The notes below the pieces were generated by a model. The model saw nothing but the letters and a program-made list of their open reading frames with translations. It was not told where the DNA came from and did no database searches. Shown here one piece after another: positions 33,451 to 39,585 of a stretch of DNA of 64,000 bases. A program made the position numbers and the translations under genes. Position 1 is the first letter of the stretch. Every line of letters starts with the position of its first letter. This stretch comes from a virus. The stretch covers positions 1-64,000 of IMG/VR virus record IMGVR_UViG_3300042448_001840; one strand, 5' to 3'.

Positions 33451-33565
33451 TTTTTTTATCTTTCGTTTCAGGATCTTTTTTAGTTCCAGAATCTAGTGGG
33501 TCACCCAATTTTTTTTTGAGTGACACCCCACCTTTAGATACTTTTCTAAACTTAGCTAAGGACAT
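33437..33565 (-). CDS. Tiny basic protein (42 residues)
   Basis: MSLAKFRKVSKGGVSLKKKL followed by GDPLDSGTKKDPETKDKK. Mixed charge, lysine-rich. It begins 16 bases after the preceding gene and overlaps the next. The MSLAKFRK start with G.SLKKKL is typical of short phage proteins with unknown function. Confidence 0.55.
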   Translation of the reverse strand: MSLAKFRKVSKGGVSLKKKLGDPLDSGTKKDPETKDKKNDQK

Positions 33566-33580
33566 AGTAACGAAAAATAA

Positions 33581-33874
33581 TTACTTAGTTGTCTTTTTTG
33601 AACTACCCTTTTTTGCACCTGCTGTTTTGCTAGGAGCTTTTGCTGAAGGCTTCTTTGTTGCCTTAGAGGCATCTTTGACTGCCTTAGCTGCTTCTTTCTT
33701 AGCGTCCTTAACGATGTTTTCTGCGGCTTGCACTGCAATGTCAGCAACAGCATCTGCTTGATCGGCAAATTGGTCGATTAACTTAGCTTGCGCTTTAGCC
33801 ATGGCACTATCTGCTTTGATATTTTGTGCCTTGAAAAGGACTGACTTTATTTTATTCGCTATGTTCTTAAACAT
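33581..33874 (-). CDS. Histone H1-like Ala/Lys-rich protein
   Basis: A 97-residue protein. An N-terminal helical part (residues 1-55) is followed by a histone-H1-like tail (AAKAVKDASKATKKPSAKAP). GAGGG precedes the ATG and a strong promoter lies upstream at 33912-33940. It is first in the array of tiny basic proteins and may compact phage DNA. Confidence 0.7.
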   Translation of the reverse strand: MFKNIANKIKSVLFKAQNIKADSAMAKAQAKLIDQFADQADAVADIAVQAAENIVKDAKKEAAKAVKDASKATKKPSAKAPSKTAGAKKGSSKKTTK

Positions 33875-33911
33875 TTTACCCTCTATTTTTCTCTTGTGTT
33901 AATATAGTAAT

Positions 33912-33940
33912 ATTATATATTATATAATGATAATTTACAA
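33912..33940 (-). promoter_or_regulatory. Sigma-70-type promoter, minus strand
   Basis: On the minus strand TTGTAA (33935-33940), a 17-base spacer and TATAAT (33912-33917), 38 bases before the start at 33874. It should drive the tiny basic protein array and perhaps the endolysin. Confidence 0.65.
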
Positions 33941-33947
33941 TTAATGT

Positions 33948-34274
33948 CTATTTATTTCCCTGTTGTGATTCTTTAATTAAAGAGTATCTATCACCAGTTT
34001 CTTTAGAAACAACAGCAAACCCGTACGCAGCTGCATCTTCTATAGCCAATCTAAGGCCTTCTTTATCCTCAAACGAGGCGTTTGGCAGTGGTATAGTTAC
34101 CGCGGCGTAGACGTCAATGTTCTCAAAATTCCCAATGTTTATTTTTCTGTTTACCCCACAAATAAAGACTGGCGATGTCGTGATAGCCAAGTCTGCGGAA
34201 ACAGAATTCATTACATTGTCTATGGGAGAATCAAATGAAGATGATTCTTGGGCACTTTTATTAATCTTAGGCAT
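33948..34274 (-). CDS. Unknown small protein
   Basis: A 108-residue soluble protein with alternating beta strands (KINIGNFENIDVYAAVTIPL) and a C-terminal helix. It overlaps the dNMP kinase stop by eight bases. No motif recognised. Confidence 0.65.
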   Translation of the reverse strand: MPKINKSAQESSSFDSPIDNVMNSVSADLAITTSPVFICGVNRKINIGNFENIDVYAAVTIPLPNASFEDKEGLRLAIEDAAAYGFAVVSKETGDRYSLIKESQQGNK

Positions 34275-35046
34275 TGCTCTTGATTCCTATTCCGAGGCAC
34301 TCTAGTGTTGCCGCAACTTGTTGTTCCAAATTCATATTGTTTGTATCTATAACGGCAGAGGCTACTTGCTTAACTTCTTCTGCTTCCATCTCTGAACTAT
34401 GTCCAGACTGTTCGCCACTCATTATAGCACCATCTCGCTTCAAAATGCGTTGATCAAGAATTTCTTTATCTGCATCAAAACTTATGACAAATCCATTTGG
34501 CTGCTTAAGAATGTTCTTGGCTTCGTTTAAATAACGCACATCAGACACTATAATGCACAGGGGATTAACACTGTCCTCATCATGATTCTTTAAATAATTT
34601 CTATATATTTTATTTGCTTTTATAATCGCCCAGTTTGCAAAACAGTTTTCGTCGTACTCCCTACAAATATCACCGGCTTTTTGCAGGAACGTTCTAGGCT
34701 TGATGCCCTCTTCTTCCACTGGGGTATTGTAGATCTGCTTTACTTTTTCGATAAGGGTATCGTAGTGAGGCATGTTGCCTATAGAGGCTCCTCCATAGAC
34801 CTCATATAAAACTTCGTGAAGAGAAAAAAGTTTTCTTGATTCTTCATTAAAGCCTATTATGTTTTTCTTTATTGATGCCATCTCATAAAGTGGAAGAGCA
34901 TAAAAAATATGATCCCAATTTATTCCAAACTTTACAGTTTCCATTGAACCTTTTGGTATTATTGATTCCGCTACAGAAGTTTTTCCACTTCCAGCTTTAC
35001 CGGATAGGCCAAGTATTATTGGTTGGTTGTTAACAAATTTTTTCAT
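34267..35046 (-). CDS. Deoxynucleoside monophosphate kinase-like P-loop kinase
   Basis: A 259-residue protein with the P-loop GLSGKAGSGKTS (residues 13-24). The later segments TFLQKAGDICREYDENCFAN and PLCIIVSDVRYLNEAKNI match the layout of phage dNMP kinases (T4 gene 1 type): a Walker-B-like DVR and a lid region. It would phosphorylate dNMPs to feed DNA synthesis together with ThyX and the class II reductase in this genome. Confidence 0.75.
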   Translation of the reverse strand: MKKFVNNQPIILGLSGKAGSGKTSVAESIIPKGSMETVKFGINWDHIFYALPLYEMASIKKNIIGFNEESRKLFSLHEVLYEVYGGASIGNMPHYDTLIEKVKQIYNTPVEEEGIKPRTFLQKAGDICREYDENCFANWAIIKANKIYRNYLKNHDEDSVNPLCIIVSDVRYLNEAKNILKQPNGFVISFDADKEILDQRILKRDGAIMSGEQSGHSSEMEAEEVKQVASAVIDTNNMNLEQQVAATLECLGIGIKSNA

Positions 35047-35066
35047 TCAACAAGTATAGCAGAAAA

Positions 35067-35495
35067 TTATTGCATTTTTTGATTTCTGATTTCTAATTCG
35101 TCCAGAAAAGCATTGGCCAACGCATCGGGTTCCCAGACAAAAGATCTTGGGACTTGAATCACTCTGAAATTATACTCTGATTTTATTTCCTCGATGGTCA
35201 TCAACAAGGGTAGCAACAGCCTGTTCTTGCATTCCCACTTGCCATTTATTTGGTTTGCGACCACAGCTGAATCAGTATAAATAATAGGGTCAGATAAATC
35301 AGCCATAGCGGATATTAGTAAGCCAGCTATAACAGCTTCGTATTCAGCTTCGTTATTTGTTCTTGGGCCAAGACCCCTAGAAAATTGTGCTATTTTTTTT
35401 CTGTTCTTGTATACAACTACCGAGCAGGCGGCTTCACCAGTTTTCTTTTGCCCTTGCCCCCTTGAGGCCCCATCGCAAAAAACTTCAAAGTTCAT
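35067..35495 (-). CDS. Ribonuclease HI-like protein
   Basis: A 142-residue protein with RNase HI catalytic residues: FEVFCDGASRGQ (Asp7), TNNEAEYEAVIAGL (Glu), and IIYTDSAVVANQI (Asp), plus a fourth acidic residue near WEPDALAN. It should cleave RNA in RNA/DNA hybrids, for example primers. Its start overlaps the upstream stop. Confidence 0.85.
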   Translation of the reverse strand: MNFEVFCDGASRGQGQKKTGEAACSVVVYKNRKKIAQFSRGLGPRTNNEAEYEAVIAGLLISAMADLSDPIIYTDSAVVANQINGKWECKNRLLLPLLMTIEEIKSEYNFRVIQVPRSFVWEPDALANAFLDELEIRNQKMQ

Positions 35496-35704
35496 TAATC
35501 TACTTCGATATCATAGGGGATGCCCAATTCAATGGCTCTATTTTTAATATTGTTTTCCTGGCTACCCCCAGAAATAGTATGAGTAGATACTAATAGGTAT
35601 CTTTCTTTCTTATATTCAACTTGAGTAGGAAAATCTAATTTTTTTCTTTTATTAGAATAAAATTCTTTAGCTTTATCGACAGCTCTGTAATGGCCTATAA
35701 ACAT
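35495..35704 (-). CDS. Unknown small protein
   Basis: A 69-residue basic protein ending in GIPYDIEVD. VSTHTISGGSQENNIKNRAI is a phosphate-loop-like stretch but not a Walker motif. AAAGGAGG lies before its ATG and it overlaps RNase H by one base. Confidence 0.6.
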   Translation of the reverse strand: MFIGHYRAVDKAKEFYSNKRKKLDFPTQVEYKKERYLLVSTHTISGGSQENNIKNRAIELGIPYDIEVD

Positions 35705-35715
35705 ATTTGCCTCCT

Positions 35716-36231
35716 TTAGTAGGTAGTAAAATCACTTTCAAGATAATGACCTTTACTTTCTCTGGATGCAGCGATCTGCATAGATTGCACTTTGTCCATT
35801 AACTTTCTAGCTGACTCTGAAGATATTCGAGCAGCACTCTCCATTGACTCAGCTAGGCTCATGACGGCTTCGCATGTGATCAGGGCTGAGTATTCGTCCT
35901 CTGCTGCCTCCATGGCTGCTGCTTCTCTCTCCGCCTCATTCTTGCCAACTCTAGAAGACTTATATTTCTTTTTATATTTACCTTCCATTATTTTATAGTT
36001 GGCTCGGGCCATGCCAGCAAATCTTGCTGCTCTACCGTACACGTTAGATGTCTTGGCTACAAGTGAAGCCATGTTTTCGATGCCCAAGTCGACAGTATCT
36101 TCGTCCGGTATCTCTATAAAGTATTTATTATTTTTTGTTACATCAACATAAGAATTAATTACCTCCTGGATTTGTGGTCCAAGAAAATCTGAAAGTAGTT
36201 GTTGGAGTTTTTCTAAACTCTGATTATTCAT
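35716..36231 (-). CDS. Unknown helical protein
   Basis: A 171-residue protein, helical through most of its length with an Ala/Glu/Met-rich segment at residues 95-150. It overlaps the end of the sigma-like gene by eight bases, so it is produced from the same message. A partner protein of the sigma factor is possible but not shown. Confidence 0.65.
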   Translation of the reverse strand: MNNQSLEKLQQLLSDFLGPQIQEVINSYVDVTKNNKYFIEIPDEDTVDLGIENMASLVAKTSNVYGRAARFAGMARANYKIMEGKYKKKYKSSRVGKNEAEREAAAMEAAEDEYSALITCEAVMSLAESMESAARISSESARKLMDKVQSMQIAASRESKGHYLESDFTTY

Positions 36232-37101
36232 TTTTATCCTTTTTGATTAAACCAAATTGTTTTAATAGTGGTTGCAATTCTTCATCAGTTTTAATTATTG
36301 AAACTATTTTTTCTCTTATTTCTTTTAGATGTTCCCTAACAGTATTAGGATGTTCATTGATTTTTAAAGATATATCACTGGACCTTTTGCCATCTACATA
36401 CCTCCATTTTATCAGCTGCCTCTCCTGTATTGTCAACTTATCGAAAGGAGGAAAATTATTTTCTCCGACCACCCAAGCTTCATCTATATCCTCTGCGGAC
36501 AAAATTGATTCTAAAGAATACTCTCTAGGCTCTGCCTTAAATCCTGTTTGAAAATTTTCACTTTCCGGGTCAGTGTCTGCGTCATCGTCTATTAGTGGAA
36601 ACGTTTTTCTTCCTAGCTGGTCTATCAAAAATGTATCAACGTTTTTCTTTAGTAAGTAAAAAAAGTAGCTATACAAGAATCCGGCTAAAAGGTATTGGCC
36701 CCTTAGCTGACTCTTTCTTTTCGTACCTGGCAATGCATTGAAAGAATGTCGTGTCTATCGTTTGGCGTATATCTTCTTCGTCTCCATATCTTTTGGCCAT
36801 GTAAACTATGCCGGCCCATTATTTCTGATACGTCTTTATGATCTTTTTTTACTAATTTATTTTTCATTAATGCCATACGAGTGTAAGGATTTTTAACAAA
36901 CAAACCAATGAACCTTCTTATGTCATAGTCCGCTAGATTATATCTGCCGTGGTATAGCAATGCTACGTACTTACTTAAGAAATTATTAAAAACTTTTAAC
37001 AACTCCTGCTTTGCAGCGTGGCTTCCGGACTTAGCTTGAGCTATTAGCTCTTGCATTTCATTTTCTTCTAGATTATAATATTGTTCTTTATAAGCGGCCA
37101 T
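36224..37101 (-). CDS. Sigma-70-like factor, read through two CGGN recoding sites
   Basis: Three frames joined at CGGC 36810-36813 (Gly97) and CGGA 36680-36683 (Gly140) give 291 residues. Region 2 then reads IVYMAKRYGDEEDI, FFQCIARYEKKE and PFSGFLYSYFFYLLKK, the core-binding and -10 recognition segment; region 4 is an HTH (ERQLIKWRYVDGKRSSDISL, near 230-250). Without recoding region 2 is destroyed and a 132-residue fragment results. Acidic residues at 155-200 separate the regions. It would direct RNA polymerase to phage promoters and be available only when the shifts occur. A pseudogene with two indels is the main alternative. Confidence 0.8.
36680..36683 (-). other. Recoding site S2: AGC-CGGA-TTC
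   Basis: Reading CGGA as Gly gives PFSGFLYSYF, the canonical sigma region 2 motif. In the incoming frame a TAG follows four codons after CGG. Confidence 0.85.
36810..36813 (-). other. Recoding site S1: GGC-CGGC-ATA
   Basis: The N-terminal frame from 37101 reaches CGG here; reading CGGC as Gly gives SEIMGGIVYMAKRYGDEED. The fourth base is C, not A, so a UCCG anticodon would need a U-C wobble. A +1 slip elsewhere in the GGGCC run would give nearly the same protein, so this is the least certain site. Confidence 0.7.
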
Positions 37102-37667
37102 TATTTTCCTTCCCAGTAAATTATATTTTCTGAGTATTCTGATCTTATGTCTTCGTAGTAAACTATATTAGGTACACCTAATTCGTTTAAGAATTCAACA
37201 GCGTCCTTAGCGTACTTGCTGATGATGCACGTGAACTTTTCAAATTCTTTTGGGTAATATCTTTTAAATCTTTTTATTTTTGTTTTACTTTTTGGGTCTA
37301 AGTACCCTTTCATCTCAACCCATTCATCAGTTGCACATAAATAAAAGTCGGGCGTATAACCTTTAACTCCTTTTTTAATTGGAAAAGAAAAAACAGTAGG
37401 TTCAAATTCATGTTTAATTTTATATGCATTTAAGATGCGTACAAAATTAGCTTCCCAATTAGATCTTACATTTAAATCAATATCTTTTCTGTATCCAGTT
37501 TTGGTATGCTTGTAAGCATTGCCTGTCCTTGGAGGTTTCTTAACCTCATCAGAAATTATTTCTTCCGCAATTTTATTGCCGTTAATCTTTTTAAAATTTG
37601 GATGGTTTTTCATTTTTGATCTAGAAATAAAAAAGTCTGCGGACTTGACAACGATGCTCTTAACCAT
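37101..37667 (-). CDS. PD-(D/E)XK endonuclease, TnsA-like
   Basis: A 188-residue protein with the core LNVRSNWEANFVRILNAYKI, GYTPDFYLCATDEWVEMKGY (PD then E-x-K) and CIISKYAKDAVEF. The nuclease residues Glu, Asp and Glu-x-Lys are in the order of TnsA-like and phage Holliday-junction-type nucleases. It may resolve recombination or packaging intermediates. AGAGG precedes its ATG and its stop touches the sigma-like gene. Confidence 0.8.
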   Translation of the reverse strand: MVKSIVVKSADFFISRSKMKNHPNFKKINGNKIAEEIISDEVKKPPRTGNAYKHTKTGYRKDIDLNVRSNWEANFVRILNAYKIKHEFEPTVFSFPIKKGVKGYTPDFYLCATDEWVEMKGYLDPKSKTKIKRFKRYYPKEFEKFTCIISKYAKDAVEFLNELGVPNIVYYEDIRSEYSENIIYWEGK

Positions 37668-37699
37668 GTAACCTCTACTCTGTTATATCCACTAAGTAT

Positions 37700-37728
37700 A
37701 TTATACTTTAAATAAATGTAAAAAACAA
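37700..37728 (-). promoter_or_regulatory. Sigma-70-type promoter, minus strand
   Basis: TTGTTT (37723-37728) with a 17-base spacer and TATAAT (37700-37705) on the minus strand, 32 bases before the endonuclease start. It probably drives the operon from 37.7 kb leftward, including the sigma-like gene. Confidence 0.65.
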
Positions 37729-37740
37729 GCGGCTTTAAAG

Positions 37741-37769
37741 TTGCGAAACCACAGAGGAATAGGTAGAAT
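37741..37769 (+). promoter_or_regulatory. Plus-strand promoter for the 57-residue gene
   Basis: TTGCGA (37741-37746), a 17-base spacer and TAGAAT (37764-37769), six bases before the ATG at 37776. The predicted start of transcription is the initiation codon, another possible leaderless gene. Confidence 0.55.
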
Positions 37770-37775
37770 ACAATT

Positions 37776-37949
37776 ATGACAAATACAACAACAACAAGAA
37801 CCCTATTGGACAGCATGCACCAGGCAGCTAATGAAGAGGCGATTGATGCCTTGGTTAATAACTACGGTTTTAACCACGAAACAGCTATCAAGCTCGTAAC
37901 TGAGTTTGACGGCAATGACTTCGAACTTAGCTCTGAAGCTTCTTTCTAA
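37776..37949 (+). CDS. Isolated small UBA-like protein on the opposite strand
   Basis: A 57-residue acidic protein: a Thr-rich start, then NEEAIDALVNNYGFNHETAI and KLVTEFDGNDFEL. The pattern of a small three-helix bundle with YGF/FN and a final hydrophobic helix resembles UBA-type folds. It is the only plus-strand gene between 14.8 and 64 kb, with its own promoter and a strong terminator right after it, so it is expressed as a single-gene unit. Confidence 0.7.
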   Translation: MTNTTTTRTLLDSMHQAANEEAIDALVNNYGFNHETAIKLVTEFDGNDFELSSEASF

Positions 37950-37960
37950 TAGTTAAATAT

Positions 37961-38001
37961 AAAAACCCCCCCGTTGGTATATCCAGCGGGGGGGTTTTTT
38001 T
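37961..38001. terminator. Bidirectional rho-independent terminator
   Basis: A run of A, a 12-base stem (CCCCCCCGTTGG / CCAGCGGGGGGG with one G-T pair), loop TATAT and a run of seven T. It works on both strands, ending the plus-strand small gene and the minus-strand replication operon that finishes at 38019. Confidence 0.9.
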
Positions 38002-38018
38002 GTATACCTAATAACGCT

Positions 38019-38820
38019 TTATGCGCTCCAATGATTCTTTTTATTTCTAAACACACCAACGCCACATTCGCCAGACTTAGCGTGGTCACAGTATGAGCAG
38101 GCTCTTACGTTGCTTGTAGCCGCAAAAGAATTGTCATTGACTATATCTTTAATTAAAGATAACAATCTTACCTTCACATCTTCCAAATCTTCTTTAGTAA
38201 AGAGGTGACCTTTTCTTTTGCCAGATCTTAGGTAATGTAGCTCGGCATAGATTTCTTTTTCTGGCATCATTATAGATGCAGCTAACGCATAGATCCCTAG
38301 CTGTAGGTTTTGCGCTATACCCTTTTGGGTGACTTCCCATTTGCCAGTTTTATAGTCAATAATATTGACTCTGTCTCCGACGACATCTATTCTATCTATA
38401 TAGCCTATCATTGAATAGTTACCTATAATAAAACTAAAGGCATGTTCTTTATCGTATACGTCAAAGGTTGTGTCTAAGTTTTGATCGTAAAATTCATTTA
38501 TAAGATTTCTTCCAACAGAAATTAATTCCTGAGATATTTTATTATCTGGATCTAACTTTTGTTTGCTTATCTCAAACTCATCAACCATCTCTTGATGGTC
38601 TAGTGGCTTTTCTTTATCAACTACTTTTTCTAATACTGCGTGGACTATATTTCCGAAGCGTTGCGGCTTCTCCAAATAATCTAGGTTCTTTTTGTATATA
38701 AGAATAAAAATATTTTGATGGGCACTGCGCGTAAGTGTCTAACCTTGAGTAGGAAAAATCCAAGAGCGATAGCTTTTGTAGCGGATCTAAGTCTTCTATT
38801 TTTTTTATAACTATTGACAT
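38019..38820 (-). CDS. RecB/Cas4-family nuclease, read through a CGGA recoding site
   Basis: Frames 38617-38820 and 38019-38675 join at CGGA 38652-38655 (Gly56), giving 266 residues. Across the join the family motif appears intact: EAATLGNIVHAVLEKVVD, i.e. LGxxVHxxLE with catalytic His60. Before it comes SYSRLDTYAQCPSKYFYSYI with the first Fe-S Cys; after it GYIDRID (Asp), NIIDYKTGK (Asp-x-Lys), QNLQLGIYAL (Gln motif) and the last cysteines ACSYCDH and ECG. This is a complete PD-(D/E)XK Fe-S exonuclease for recombination or end processing. Without recoding the motif is split and both halves are useless. Confidence 0.9.
38652..38655 (-). other. Recoding site S3: CTT-CGGA-AAT
   Basis: Reading CGGA as Gly supplies the conserved glycine of the LGxxVH nuclease motif. 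There is no homopolymer at the site, which argues against a sequencing indel. The zero frame stops at 38617. Confidence 0.9.
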
Positions 38821-38823
38821 TTA

Positions 38824-38994
38824 TTAATCTTCCGTGTTGTGCTCTGCGACAAGCAATCCGTTTGGGTCGTATTCTTTACCGTCTTGTTCTATGGTATGGC
38901 CGGTTTTAACATTGACATATCTATCATGCCCGACTGAAACCCACCCAGTATCACCCATCTCCATAAAGTCATCTTCAACATAAGGCCAAGGCAT
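38824..38994 (-). CDS. Small acidic protein
   Basis: A 56-residue protein (MPWPYVEDDFMEMGDTGWVS) with AGGAGA before its ATG and a gap of three bases to the nuclease gene. GHDRYVNVKTGHTIEQDGKE looks like a small beta hairpin domain. Function unknown. Confidence 0.6.
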   Translation of the reverse strand: MPWPYVEDDFMEMGDTGWVSVGHDRYVNVKTGHTIEQDGKEYDPNGLLVAEHNTED

Positions 38995-39003
38995 GACTGT
39001 CTC

Positions 39004-39213
39004 CTATCCTACAGATATAACTGTATTGTTTATTGAATCTATGTTGAAATAGTAATTTAATAAACCATATATATCACGCAACTCTGCCTTGGAGGCATTA
39101 AAACCCACCATGCCAAGCTGGAGAAAAAAGGTTTCGTCAGACCCAGGTGGGGCTTCATACTCTATGATCTGTGCATCGTTGAGCAGCATTCTTCCGTTTT
39201 CGTTCTTAAACAT
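39004..39213 (-). CDS. Unknown small protein
   Basis: A 69-residue protein starting one base after its upstream neighbour's stop. Mixed alpha/beta (FFLQLGMVGFNASKAELRDI). No motif recognised. Confidence 0.6.
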   Translation of the reverse strand: MFKNENGRMLLNDAQIIEYEAPPGSDETFFLQLGMVGFNASKAELRDIYGLLNYYFNIDSINNTVISVG

Positions 39214-39585
39214 TTAATCCTCATCTACTATTGTTATAGGGTTCCATGTTGGGTCATTCATCTTTTCTCTCATATCTGAGACGTATGAATCCCAATCTCG
39301 TTCGTCTTCTGATTTTTTTTCATATGTTACTTTTGCTTTAAAAGGATTGCTTTTAAATTTTACTATAAAACTTTTTCCACCATTCTTAGGCGTCCAACGA
39401 AGATTGCCATTCTTGCAATCGCAATAATCATTATTGTTTATATCTATCATTCCCTTTGGGTCAAATCTACCACTGCAACCATTACACGCTGTATAGCGTC
39501 CTTTGTCAGCACACCTACTGCACGATGAACAGTACGACCAACATGGTCTTTCTGCGGGGTTCTTATAGCTTCCTGGCAGGGCCAT
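39214..39585 (-). CDS. Cysteine-rich zinc-binding protein
   Basis: A 123-residue protein with many cysteines in its first half: CWSYCSSCSRCADKGRYTAC, NGCSGRFD and DYCDCKNG, suggesting two or more zinc sites. The C-terminal half is charged. It lies directly after the DNA polymerase gene, so a replication accessory role is possible. Confidence 0.65.
   Translation of the reverse strand: MALPGSYKNPAERPCWSYCSSCSRCADKGRYTACNGCSGRFDPKGMIDINNNDYCDCKNGNLRWTPKNGGKSFIVKFKSNPFKAKVTYEKKSEDERDWDSYVSDMREKMNDPTWNPITIVDED

Noticed and set aside
36224-38820. Sequencing or assembly indels as the cause of the frame breaks
   Set aside because: Homopolymer errors would fall in A/T runs, which are plentiful here and intact. 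All five breaks instead lie at CGGN, in four separate genes, and a matching tRNA exists. S1 next to GGG is the only site where an indel is a fair alternative.
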